Assembly (NCBI RefSeq): GCF_014858725.1
Contig: NZ_AQGV01000015.1
Location: 1,116,001 to 1,180,000 of the forward strand
Length of the DNA stretch: 64,000 bases
From: Pseudoalteromonas aurantia 208
GTDB taxonomy: Bacteria; Pseudomonadota; Gammaproteobacteria; Enterobacterales; Alteromonadaceae
Direction: 5' to 3'
Shown here: one piece after another, positions 16,754 to 25,269 of the stretch
How positions within the stretch are numbered: the stretch's first letter is position 1
Layout: every line of letters begins with the position of its first letter
Notes under the pieces: generated by a model
What the model was told of the DNA's origin: nothing
What the model saw: only the letters and a program-made list of their open reading frames with translations
The model's database searches: none
Program-made: the position numbers and the translations under genes

Positions 16754-17983
16754 ATGATAGTATTTTCACCTAACTCTTCAATCGGTCGATTACTTTTACT
16801 GAGAACAATCGCGATTGCGCTACAACTAATAATGGTGTTAAGCGGGGCTTACTTTTTTAACAAAGAAATTACTTTGCTACCTGCGTTTATTGTCATTGGT
16901 ATTGAATCTTTATTTCAATTAGTCAGTGTCTATGCCTATCGCAATACCAGTGAAGCGGCACCTACAGGTATGTTATTTCAATTACTGGCTGATCTGTTGT
17001 TCTTAACCGTCTTATTATCGCTGTCTGGTGGCGCGAGTAATGCCTTTGTGTCTTTATTACTGTTGCCAATTGTTATTGCGGCCGTCACTGTACCTAAAAA
17101 GTATGTTGTTATTGTCGCAGGTTTAGCATTAGCAAGTTATGGCTATTTATTTGCCACTATGCCAAGTCATCATTTACATCATATGGACATGCATCAACAT
17201 TTAACAGGCATGTTGGTCAATTTTGTTTTCAGCGTTATTGTGATTGTTGCAGTCGTAATGGCGTTAGTAAATCAAATTCAAAACAAAGAACATAAACTTG
17301 CAAAAGCACGAGAACAACAACTAAAAAGTGAGCAAATTATGGCATTGGGCAGTGCAGCGGCTCAAGCAACACATCAATTGGCAACACCCATCGCGAATTT
17401 AAATCTCTTGTTTGAGGAGGTTCAGGAGGATATGCCTGAGCATCCCGCTATTGCAGATATTCAAGTCGCGCTTACGCAATGTAAAACTCAACTAAATAGT
17501 TTTAGACGACAGACGGAGAATTTTAAAGAAGGTACTTCTGATAAAGCTAAATTGGTTTCGGAAGTCTTGGCGGAGCTTGTGACGTTAATGGCGCTTCAGT
17601 ACCCAGAGCAAAAACTTGAATGCTCTGATGAAACTGGTAGATTAATGGTCAGCTCTGACCCGATGTTGATCCCCGCAATATTGAATATTTTGAGCAATGC
17701 AGCCCATGCTAATCAGCATAATGCTCATAGCACTATTGTATTATCGAGTAAAATACAGCAAAGCCGTTGGCAATTGACCATTGTGGACAATGGCAAAGGC
17801 ATTGACCCGCAAAAACTCAGTGAGTTGGGTCACGAAATTGTACAAAGTGATGATGGAATGGGGATTGCGTTGTTACTTTCTCACGCTACATTTGAACGGT
17901 TAAATGGAAGCCTAACAATTGAAAATCATATGAGTTTAGGGGCTCAAACACGCCTTTTACTCCCTGCAAAATTAGCCAAATAA
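16754..17983 (+). CDS. RegB/PrrB/ActS-like redox sensor histidine kinase
   Basis: About 409 residues. Six hydrophobic helices occupy about residues 10-175. Between helices is SGGASNAF (91-98), the position of the RegB quinone-sensing GGxxNPF motif but with Ala for Pro. A loop with six His and two Met follows (139-149). The phospho-acceptor is H207 in QATHQLATP, a redox-cysteine-like C243 lies in ALTQCKTQL, then the N box (LNILSNAAHANQ), G1 (DNGKGI) and G2 (DGMGIAL). RegB kinases sense the quinone pool and control respiratory and energy genes. The frame is open further upstream into the previous gene; ATG 16754 is chosen because it directly precedes the first helix. Its stop overlaps the regulator start (TAATG). 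Confidence 0.87.
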   Translation: MIVFSPNSSIGRLLLLRTIAIALQLIMVLSGAYFFNKEITLLPAFIVIGIESLFQLVSVYAYRNTSEAAPTGMLFQLLADLLFLTVLLSLSGGASNAFVSLLLLPIVIAAVTVPKKYVVIVAGLALASYGYLFATMPSHHLHHMDMHQHLTGMLVNFVFSVIVIVAVVMALVNQIQNKEHKLAKAREQQLKSEQIMALGSAAAQATHQLATPIANLNLLFEEVQEDMPEHPAIADIQVALTQCKTQLNSFRRQTENFKEGTSDKAKLVSEVLAELVTLMALQYPEQKLECSDETGRLMVSSDPMLIPAILNILSNAAHANQHNAHSTIVLSSKIQQSRWQLTIVDNGKGIDPQKLSELGHEIVQSDDGMGIALLLSHATFERLNGSLTIENHMSLGAQTRLLLPAKLAK

Positions 17984-18510
17984 TGAAAAAACTAATAATT
18001 ATTGAAGATGATATCGCCTTTTCAAACACGTTAGCCCGTAGATTAAGTAAATATGGCTTTGAATGTGCAATTGTGAATGAGGAATGCAAGGTTTTACTTA
18101 CCTGTGATGAGTTTATGCCTGATTATGTATTGTTAGATATGAAATTGACAACGCAATCAGGCTTGCATTTTATTGAACCAATTAAAGCACGATTACCGAA
18201 TTGTAAACTGGTTCTTTTGACAGGGTTTGCCAGTATTGCCACCGCAGTTGAAGCAGTAAAATTGGGGGCCGATGATTATTTGACGAAGCCAGCAGATACC
18301 CAAGTTATATTACAAGCGTTAACAGGTCAGATCCCCAAAGGAAATACGAACACCGAAGAGGTGATTATGTCACCAGAGAGGTTGGAGTGGGAACATATTC
18401 AGCAGGTTCTCAAAAATAATGCAGGAAATATTTCACATACTGCGCGGCAATTGAATATGCATCGACGTACGTTGCAACGGAAACTACAAAAGAAGCCGGC
18501 ACCAAGATAA
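17983..18510 (+). CDS. RegA/PrrA/ActR-like response regulator
   Basis: A 175-residue regulator with a receiver domain (acidic pair ED-D near residues 8-10, phospho-acceptor D52 in VLLDMKL, Thr in LLTGFAS, K102 in LTKPAD) and a C-terminal Fis-type helix-turn-helix, AGNISHTARQLNMHRRTLQRKLQK. There is no sigma-54 ATPase domain, which matches RegA (about 180 residues). The recognition helix NMHRRTLQRKLQK closely fits the highly conserved RegA pattern. The TAATG overlap with the kinase gene shows translational coupling. Targets unknown; respiratory or redox genes expected from the family. Confidence 0.9.
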   Translation: MKKLIIIEDDIAFSNTLARRLSKYGFECAIVNEECKVLLTCDEFMPDYVLLDMKLTTQSGLHFIEPIKARLPNCKLVLLTGFASIATAVEAVKLGADDYLTKPADTQVILQALTGQIPKGNTNTEEVIMSPERLEWEHIQQVLKNNAGNISHTARQLNMHRRTLQRKLQKKPAPR

Positions 18511-18595
18511 ATCAAATTAAAGTGAGAGAATGTTGGGTTGATCACGGTCTGTTTATTAACTAAATTAAAATAATAGTGCGTAAGAGATACGAGAC

Positions 18596-19000
18596 ATGGA
18601 GATACTTGAACTTAATTATTGGGCGGTATTACTTGCTGCTTTATCTACATTTATGTTGGGTGGGATATGGTATTCATCTTGGCTTTTTGGACAAATGTGG
18701 ATGGAGGGGTGTGGCTTAACAGAACTAGACCTAAAAAATAGCGACCCCAAACTGATATACGGCGTTGCAATGTGTTTATCACTGGTCGTATCTTTTTCGA
18801 TGGCACTGCTTCTAGGTAAAGATCCGACATTTTGGAGTGCGGTTGTATTCGGCTTATTAACAGGGCTTGGCTTTGTCACTGCGGCGTTTGGAATTAGCTA
18901 TATTTTCGAGCAAAGACCACTCAAACTTTTGTTGGTTAATGGCGGCTTTCATACGGTTCAGTTTATACTCAATGCTGTTGTGTTAAGCCTTACTGGATAA
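18596..19000 (+). CDS. DUF1761 family membrane protein
   Basis: A 134-residue protein with four hydrophobic helices (about 8-28, 55-72, 80-102, 110-132). The first helix with the conserved GGIWYSSWLFGQMWMEG pattern is the DUF1761 hallmark. Inner-membrane location is predicted; function unknown. The start at ATG 18596 follows GAGATACGAGAC. Only 5 nt separate it from the zinc-ribbon gene, so the two are probably co-transcribed. Confidence 0.8.
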   Translation: MEILELNYWAVLLAALSTFMLGGIWYSSWLFGQMWMEGCGLTELDLKNSDPKLIYGVAMCLSLVVSFSMALLLGKDPTFWSAVVFGLLTGLGFVTAAFGISYIFEQRPLKLLLVNGGFHTVQFILNAVVLSLTG

Positions 19001-19005
19001 AATTA

Positions 19006-19257
19006 ATGGCAAAACCGAATAAATCAGGACCGACACGAACGGTTGATATCTTTTGTGCAAAATGTAAAGCCACTCTGTTTAAATATCGTAAAGGAGGGAA
19101 GGGGGCATTGGTAAAGTGCTTTATTGAGCGAATATCAAAAGACTTTACACATGATCAAGTGCACTGTCCTGAATGTGATACTCTTTTTTCTCGGCAAACT
19201 TTGATCCGTGGCACGCCAGCATTAAAAATAATTGGGGGTAAAGTGACGTTTAAGTGA
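19006..19257 (+). CDS. Small zinc-ribbon-like protein
   Basis: An 83-residue basic protein with two CxxC knuckles (C17-x2-C20 and C54-x2-C57) separated by a basic linker (FKYRKGGKG) and an extra C38. The knuckles likely bind zinc. Similar short proteins are seen in marine gammaproteobacteria, but I know no function. Linked by 5 nt to the DUF1761 gene. Confidence 0.7.
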   Translation: MAKPNKSGPTRTVDIFCAKCKATLFKYRKGGKGALVKCFIERISKDFTHDQVHCPECDTLFSRQTLIRGTPALKIIGGKVTFK

Positions 19258-19417
19258 AGCGGACAATTGCCCTGTATTTAACATGCTTAAATGGTAGGAT
19301 TGCCCGGTTTTGTGCTGTTTCAACGATTGAAAATAACCCTTCCCATGGACCGGGCCAGTCAGTTTGGGTGACTTTTATTGTCGATATTATTGTATCGGCT
19401 GCACAGATGGAAAAGAC

Positions 19418-19681
19418 ATGATCGATTTATTGTTTGATGTTATTGGTATGAGTGGTACTGGGTTAGTAGTTGGCGCATTCTTTATGTTGCAATTGGGAAA
19501 AGCAAACCCAGAGAGCCTCACTTATAATCTGATGAACTTATCAGGCGCCATTCTTTTACTTATTAGCTTATGTTACAACTTTAATTTGGCCAGCTTCGTC
19601 ATTGAGATATTCTGGATTGCGGCTTCTTTGATAGGCCTATATAAGTACTTTAAAGCCAAACAGTCTACAGCAACAGCTTAA
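19418..19681 (+). CDS. Small membrane protein, CBU_0592-like family
   Basis: An 87-residue protein with three hydrophobic helices (about 3-22, 34-52, 55-72) and a conserved middle segment YNLMNLSGAILLLISL, the pattern of the CBU_0592-type small membrane proteins. Function unknown. The open frame begins 18 codons earlier, but ATG 19418 (MIDLLFDVIGM) has GGAAAAG just upstream and starts directly in the first helix. Confidence 0.7.
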   Translation: MIDLLFDVIGMSGTGLVVGAFFMLQLGKANPESLTYNLMNLSGAILLLISLCYNFNLASFVIEIFWIAASLIGLYKYFKAKQSTATA

Positions 19682-19762
19682 ATATCAATAAACTCCGCTA
19701 AAAGCTTGCACAGTTAGCCATCGCTTGTATTATTAAAGTAGAATTGGTTGCTGTGCGGTGGT

Positions 19763-19801
19763 TTCTCTATATTGCGAGCAACATTCTTGCAATATAGAGA
19801 A
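19763..19801 (+). promoter_or_regulatory. 13-bp perfect hairpin covering the ribosome-binding site of the imelysin-locus receptor
   Basis: TTCTCTATATTGC (19763-19775) and GCAATATAGAGAA (19789-19801) form a perfect 13-bp stem with a 13-base loop. The 3' arm ends 4 nt before the chosen ATG at 19806 and includes the only Shine-Dalgarno-like bases (AGAGAA). Folding in mRNA would hide the start; as DNA it could be an operator. Confidence 0.6.
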
Positions 19802-19805
19802 TGTG

Positions 19806-21800
19806 ATGAAAAATAAATTAGTATTGTTTATAACTGGGTGTGTTTTTTCACTTTCAAGCTTTGCTCAGACGGATCCTGACGAGGGGCTATTTGAATTATC
19901 TTTTGAAGAATTGCTCGATGTAAACATTAGTTTAGCTACCAAAACCGCAGAAACACGCGCAAGCGTCCCCTCGAGTATCACTGTTTTCAATCAACAGCAT
20001 ATTTCTTTATTAGGTGTAAATAGCGCCTATGAATTAATGAATTTTGTGCCAGGCTTTCAATCTACTCGGGGTGATTGGGTTGGTGCAGTTCCAAAAGAAC
20101 ACACACGCGGTGTTTATTTAGACAGTGGCAATGTATTAGTCATGATTAACGGCCTTCGGCTAAATGAATCATCGTTTGGTAAAGCCTCTGTGTACATGCC
20201 TTTTATTCCTGTTGAAATTATTGAACGCGTTGAGTTTATACGCGGCCCTGGTTCGGCTTTGTATGGTAGTAATGCATTTCTAGGCGTCATGAATGTTGTT
20301 ACAAAACAAGATGCGAATCAAATCTCGGTTGCGCTGGGAGAGCAAGGACATGTAGAAGGGAGTGTTAATCTGTTTAAGCAACTGAATGAAGAGATTGATG
20401 TATATGCCAATTTATCATGGCAAACACGCAATGGTGAGCGTTACATGCCTTTTAATGTGCGTGATCCTATAGAAACACATTTTGTTGAGTTGGGGATGAA
20501 ATGGCAAAATGGACGGCTTTCTATACATCATAATCGAACTAAACTTCGGGAGTTTGTAAATTTAGCTGGCTGGTCGGTAGGGAATGAACACAATAGCGAA
20601 AATATTGCGTTTAATTTGACACATCAATGGTTAAGCAATGAAAAGTGGCAGGTAACCAGTGATGTTCAATTTATTGAGCATGAAATAATAAGCAATGGCT
20701 TAATTGCACCCGCCGAGTTATTGGGTTTAGAGAGTGACTTTTTTGTAGGTCCAGCTTGGCAAACACAAGATGCCACCATTAAGTTAGATGCTTCTTACAC
20801 ATTTGATGCTGAACTTGTATTGAACTTTGGCGCTGAATATTCGGAAGAAGAGCAATCGAAAGCTGGGATCAGGACAAGCTATTTCGATTTTGAACGTGGC
20901 GATGTTTACGTTGATAAACCGTATGATCAAAATGGATTAACGACGGTCTACGATTACGATGCTTTTAGTGGTCTGTTACAATCATTTGATTCATATGCGG
21001 TTTATGGTCAAGTTAAGTATGGTATTACCCCTCATACGACGTTATTTTTAGGGGCTCGATTTGATGAGGTGAAACACATTGATAATAAGCTCTCACCTCG
21101 GTTAGCGATTATTTATAATATTTATGAGCACCATACCGTAAAGCTTCAATATGGGGAGTCATTTAGAACGCCTGTGAGTAACGAGTTGAATTCAAATGAC
21201 GATGTCACCATTGGCAATCCAAACTTAAAATCTGAATATGTTAAAACAACGGAGCTGGTTTGGCATGCCCAGTATGATTCGTGGCAGGCTGACGTGGTTG
21301 TATTTGATAATGAACTAGAAGACTTTATCAACCTAGTACCGATTGATGCAGAGCAAGGTCGTTTTACTTTCGATAATGTGTTTGAAACAAGTATGCAGGG
21401 TGTGGAGCTCAACGGTAACTTCAATTTGTCGAACAACACATGGTTTGAACTAGGCTATACACAATTATTCGATGAACCGTTTAATGCCAGTTTTAAACGC
21501 TTTGGTGCATTGGCATTAACACATCAGTTCTTAGATTTTCAATTGAGTCTTAATGCAGTTTGGCGTGATAGCGTTTTTGTTGAATCGCTTGATCTGAGCG
21601 TTTCTCCACATTTTAATCAATCGGCCTATTTTGTTTTTGGTTCAAGTGTTACTTGGCAATTATCACCTGTCCAGTCGTTGCAGCTAAAGGCACAAAATCT
21701 ATTTGATAAAGGCTATGTTGTATTTGACCCTAGAATGCTTGATGGACAGCTTCCTGCAAAAGGACGGAACTTGCGTTTACAATACAGCTATACATTTTGA
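19806..21800 (+). CDS. TonB-dependent receptor of the imelysin locus
   Basis: About 664 residues. The signal peptide MKNKLVLFITGCVFSLSSFA is followed by the segment LFELSFEELLDVNISLATK, common in receptors of marine bacteria, a plug domain (about 45-165: TRGVYLDSGNVLVMINGLRLNE, VEFIRGPGSALYGSNAFLGVMNVVT) and a beta-barrel ending LRLQYSYTF. The frame is open 16 codons upstream, but only ATG 19806 gives a signal peptide. It heads a run of imelysin and di-haem genes in the same direction, so it probably imports an iron or other metal complex handled by them (inference). A strong hairpin precedes its start. Confidence 0.9.
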   Translation: MKNKLVLFITGCVFSLSSFAQTDPDEGLFELSFEELLDVNISLATKTAETRASVPSSITVFNQQHISLLGVNSAYELMNFVPGFQSTRGDWVGAVPKEHTRGVYLDSGNVLVMINGLRLNESSFGKASVYMPFIPVEIIERVEFIRGPGSALYGSNAFLGVMNVVTKQDANQISVALGEQGHVEGSVNLFKQLNEEIDVYANLSWQTRNGERYMPFNVRDPIETHFVELGMKWQNGRLSIHHNRTKLREFVNLAGWSVGNEHNSENIAFNLTHQWLSNEKWQVTSDVQFIEHEIISNGLIAPAELLGLESDFFVGPAWQTQDATIKLDASYTFDAELVLNFGAEYSEEEQSKAGIRTSYFDFERGDVYVDKPYDQNGLTTVYDYDAFSGLLQSFDSYAVYGQVKYGITPHTTLFLGARFDEVKHIDNKLSPRLAIIYNIYEHHTVKLQYGESFRTPVSNELNSNDDVTIGNPNLKSEYVKTTELVWHAQYDSWQADVVVFDNELEDFINLVPIDAEQGRFTFDNVFETSMQGVELNGNFNLSNNTWFELGYTQLFDEPFNASFKRFGALALTHQFLDFQLSLNAVWRDSVFVESLDLSVSPHFNQSAYFVFGSSVTWQLSPVQSLQLKAQNLFDKGYVVFDPRMLDGQLPAKGRNLRLQYSYTF

Positions 21801-21952
21801 TTTTAAAGCGAATATTCAGTTTTAATTCATACATAAACCTGCCAATCTAGATACCTATTGATATCAATTTCCCCAGTGTTGTGCCGCAACTTATAAGAAA
21901 ACTTTGATCTAAAACAAAGAAAGAATAATTATATCTACAATGCAAATCTAAA

Positions 21953-21967
21953 TGAAAATAATTATTG
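21953..21967. promoter_or_regulatory. Possible Fur box upstream of the first imelysin gene
   Basis: TGAAAATAATTATTG matches the 7-1-7 Fur consensus TGATAATnATTATCA at 11 of 14 arm positions, about 70 bp before the imelysin start. Iron control of imelysin genes is usual, but AT-rich DNA gives chance matches, so this is tentative. Confidence 0.35.
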
Positions 21968-22035
21968 AATGCACCTTCTTTATTGGTTAGTATTTCGCGC
22001 GGTGAAACAATCTAATAAAAAAAGATGGGATAATT

Positions 22036-23469
22036 GTGAAAAATATTAAAAATATTGCGTTAACTTTAGTTTGTACTGCGGTACTAGCTGCATGTAGTGG
22101 TGATGATGGAAAAGATGGCACAGTTGGAACCGCTGGTGTTCAGGGTGAACAAGGCGTTGCCGGTGTCAGTAATTTCGTGACAGCACAAGATGTTGTTAAC
22201 ACAAATGCGCAACATGCATATGCAGCATTTGCCGATTCACTGATCGCAGCTAAATTTTTACAAGAAAAAGTTAATGAATTAGTTCAAAACCCTACCGAGG
22301 CTAATTTTACTGCGGCGAAATCAGCATGGTTAGCAGCGAGAGAACCTTATGGTCAAACTGAGGTATATCGATTCCGTGAAGGCCCTATCGATGCGTTAAC
22401 AAAAAATGAAGCCGGTGAATGGGTGCTTGTCGATGGTGAAGGTCCAGAAGGTGCAATTAATGCGTGGCCTTTAGCTGAAGCTTTGATTGATTATACGATT
22501 GATATGGATGGTAACGAAGGTCGTGGCAACGCTGCTGTCTATCAAAATGGTGGAAATATTATTCATGACGTAACGTCATTCCCTGTTATCACCAAAGCAC
22601 TTCTACAAGAAAAATTTGAATTAGATGGGGAAGAAGCTAATGTCACTTCAGGTTACCATGCAGTTGAGTTCTTACTTTGGGGGCAAGATTTAAACGCTGA
22701 TCTTACTTATACCGCAAACCGAGATTACACAGCTGGTCACCGCCCTGTTACTGATTTTTATACCGCCGCAACCATCCCAGCTGATGAAGCAAATGGCAGA
22801 ACATGTACATCTGGTGAACAAGGTGCACAAGATGCTGTATGTGAGCGCAGAGCACAATTTCTAACTGCAGCAGCTGATTTGCTGGTGGATGATTTGCAAA
22901 ACGTTGTTAACGCATGGAAACCAGGGTCTGGCTTTCACTATAGTGAATATACAAAAGCAGAAAATGTTGATAAGAGTCTAGCATCGATGTTTGAAAGTAT
23001 GGGTCGCTTGAGCTTCGGTGAGTTAGCGGGTGAGCGTATGAGCATTGCGGTTCGAACTGATAGTCAGGAAGATGAACATTCGTGTTTTTCTGATAATACA
23101 CATAGAGATATTTGGTTAAATGCAAAAGGTGTTCAAAATCATTATTCAGGTTCTTACACCAAAGTCGATGGTGAAGCACTTATAGGTGCCAGTATTCATG
23201 ATCTGCTTGTTGTAAAAGGGCATCATGAACTAGCAAATGAGCTTCGTGCAGCTTTTGAAGCAACGATGGCGACGGCTTCGGTGATTGATAACACAGCTAA
23301 GCTCGGCATGTCTTTTGATGTTCAAATACAAAATGAACAAAATAAGCAAGATGTCTATGCGACGATTCAAGCGCTTGTAAAGCAAACAGAATTGATACAA
23401 AAAGCGGTTGATGCGCTTGGCTTAGAAATTGATAACTCACTTAAAGGTGATACGGAAGAAGATATCTAA
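22036..23469 (+). CDS. Imelysin-family lipoprotein with a collagen-like tether
   Basis: A 477-residue lipoprotein. The signal peptide ends in lipobox LAAC (C20). Eight consecutive Gly-X-Y triplets follow (residues 22-45). The rest is an imelysin (peptidase M75-like) helical domain with the signature GYHAVEFLLWGQD (206-218) and a later AGHRPVTDF. Imelysins bind iron or other metals in the periplasm in IrpA/EfeO-type systems; despite the name, peptidase activity is doubtful. The start is GTG with GATGGGAT upstream. It follows the TonB receptor after 235 nt and is followed by a terminator hairpin, so it may be the most abundant product of the locus. Confidence 0.9.
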   Translation: MKNIKNIALTLVCTAVLAACSGDDGKDGTVGTAGVQGEQGVAGVSNFVTAQDVVNTNAQHAYAAFADSLIAAKFLQEKVNELVQNPTEANFTAAKSAWLAAREPYGQTEVYRFREGPIDALTKNEAGEWVLVDGEGPEGAINAWPLAEALIDYTIDMDGNEGRGNAAVYQNGGNIIHDVTSFPVITKALLQEKFELDGEEANVTSGYHAVEFLLWGQDLNADLTYTANRDYTAGHRPVTDFYTAATIPADEANGRTCTSGEQGAQDAVCERRAQFLTAAADLLVDDLQNVVNAWKPGSGFHYSEYTKAENVDKSLASMFESMGRLSFGELAGERMSIAVRTDSQEDEHSCFSDNTHRDIWLNAKGVQNHYSGSYTKVDGEALIGASIHDLLVVKGHHELANELRAAFEATMATASVIDNTAKLGMSFDVQIQNEQNKQDVYATIQALVKQTELIQKAVDALGLEIDNSLKGDTEEDI

Positions 23470-23493
23470 TACATATCCTTTAATTTCTATAGT

Positions 23494-23517
23494 GGCTGAT
23501 GCAACGTCAGCCTTTTT
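23494..23517 (+). terminator. Terminator inside the imelysin locus
   Basis: GGCTGA (23494-23499) and TCAGCC (23507-23512) with a 7-base loop and a T5 run. It lies between the first imelysin gene and the first DUF1111 gene, so downstream genes need read-through or their own promoter. Confidence 0.75.
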
Positions 23518-23565
23518 CAGTTTTCTGCATTGCAATTTTGCATTGGAGAAGTAGGGGCACTGAAG

Positions 23566-25269
23566 ATGAATTTTTTAAATAAATATAACTATATAGCGGC
23601 ATTGTTAGTCACTATTTTGCTGTCGGCGTGTGGCGGCGGTTCGAGTGAATCAAGTAATCCAACCACAGGCACACCGCCAGATACCAGTACACCACCAGAT
23701 ACCGTTCCAGATACGTCAAATCACGCATTTTCAATTACCGCAAATGATGGGTTACCACCATTATTAACAGATAAAGCAGATAAGAATGAGCATTTATCGG
23801 CGGGTGTTGCAACGACAACAATCCAAAACAATGATGCTTATAGCCAAGCTATTCCTGCAATTGTGCAACAGCCAGAGCGTGATGCTGTTTTTAAAGCTGG
23901 AGATCATACATTTAGAAGTAATCATGATGGCGAAGGTCCATTGTTTAATAATACGAGCTGTCAAGGTTGCCATATCAAAGATGGCAGAGGCGAGGTGCCG
24001 TCATCGAGTGACGAGCCAATGATGAGCATGTTTTTAAGGGTGGGGGATTCAAAAGGTCGTATCGATCCAATTTATGGCGACCAGATCCAAGTGTTTGGCG
24101 TAATTGAAGGTAAATCAGGACCTATATTAGCCAAATATCAAGGCGCGATTAACGAAGGCTTATCCTACGGTGAAGCATATACTTGGGTTGAATATGAAAC
24201 ACAACAGGGTGAATTTTCAGATGGGGAGAGTTACACACTTAGAAAACCCATCTATAAAGTGAAAGATTTGGCATATGGGGATTTTAATGAAGATGTCAGG
24301 CTTTCGGCTCGAGTGACGCCACATGTATATGGCTCAGGCCTTATAGAAAGCATTCCTGAATCGTCAATTCTGGTCTACGCAGATCCAAATGACAGTAACA
24401 ACGATGGTATATCGGGTCGCGCTGCATATACATCGCAACCTATCACTGGCGCTCGCGAGTTAGCAAGGTTCGGACAGAAGGCCGTTACAGGGTCGATACT
24501 ACAGCAAATATCAGGTGCGTATCGCGGAGATATGGGGGTGACCAGTAGCCTAAATCCTGAAGAGCCGTGTACGAATTTGCAACCAGCGTGTGATCAGCAA
24601 GCATTGCGAGAAAATAACAGGCACCACAATGGTGTAGATCTAAATAATATTGACTTAGCACAAGTTGAATTTTATAACCGAACGCTAGCTGTGCCTAAGC
24701 GTAGAGGGTTCGACGAAGCGAGTAATACATGGAACTCAGACGTATTAGCAGGAAGAGGTTTGTTCTATAAAGCTAATTGCCATAGTTGTCATGTACCACG
24801 CCATAAAACCGGTAAGGCGCTCGGTAGTGTTTTAGGAGATGTTGACTTGCTACAAATCAAAGAAACTAAAACCAATATTACCGCACTTGAGGACTTAGTG
24901 ATTTATCCTTACACAGATTTGTTATTGCATGATATGGGGGGGTCCTGTGATGTTACTCGAGAATTGGCGTCGGGTGAAAGTTGCACTAGTGGTGAGCAGT
25001 GTGTGTATGTCCAGCGATGTGACGGGTTAGCCGATGGACGTCCGGAGGGAGATGCAACAGGAGTAGAATGGAAAACCCCGCCTTTATGGGGGATCGGTTT
25101 AGTGAAGACGGTTAACCCTAAAGCGACTTTTTTACATGATGGTCGGGCATTGACAATTGAAGAAGCGATTTTATGGCACGGCGGTGAAGCGCTTGCGGCT
25201 CAAAAAAGCTATATCAACATGACTAAAGCAGAGCGCTCAAACTTACAGGCATTTTTGAACTCGTTATGA
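23566..25269 (+). CDS. DUF1111 di-haem oxidoreductase-like lipoprotein
   Basis: About 567 residues. Lipoprotein signal MNFLNKYNYIAALLVTILLSAC, then a Ser/Thr/Pro-rich linker. Two c-type haem sites: CQGCH (132-136) and CHSCH (405-409). Family segments GLLIESIPES-like and TPPLWGIGL near the end place it in DUF1111 (putative di-haem peroxidases, COG3488). An Asp-rich loop (DPNDSNNDGISG) may bind calcium. Located at the periplasmic face of a membrane. The frame opens 12 codons earlier, but ATG 23566 begins the signal peptide. It overlaps the next DUF1111 gene by 4 nt (ATGA). Such proteins accompany imelysins; a redox step on metal or its ligand is inferred. Confidence 0.87.
   Translation: MNFLNKYNYIAALLVTILLSACGGGSSESSNPTTGTPPDTSTPPDTVPDTSNHAFSITANDGLPPLLTDKADKNEHLSAGVATTTIQNNDAYSQAIPAIVQQPERDAVFKAGDHTFRSNHDGEGPLFNNTSCQGCHIKDGRGEVPSSSDEPMMSMFLRVGDSKGRIDPIYGDQIQVFGVIEGKSGPILAKYQGAINEGLSYGEAYTWVEYETQQGEFSDGESYTLRKPIYKVKDLAYGDFNEDVRLSARVTPHVYGSGLIESIPESSILVYADPNDSNNDGISGRAAYTSQPITGARELARFGQKAVTGSILQQISGAYRGDMGVTSSLNPEEPCTNLQPACDQQALRENNRHHNGVDLNNIDLAQVEFYNRTLAVPKRRGFDEASNTWNSDVLAGRGLFYKANCHSCHVPRHKTGKALGSVLGDVDLLQIKETKTNITALEDLVIYPYTDLLLHDMGGSCDVTRELASGESCTSGEQCVYVQRCDGLADGRPEGDATGVEWKTPPLWGIGLVKTVNPKATFLHDGRALTIEEAILWHGGEALAAQKSYINMTKAERSNLQAFLNSL

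Noticed and set aside
22099-22170. Gly-X-Y repeats as part of a phage tail fibre
   Set aside because: They follow a lipobox and precede a clear imelysin domain; no phage genes are nearby.
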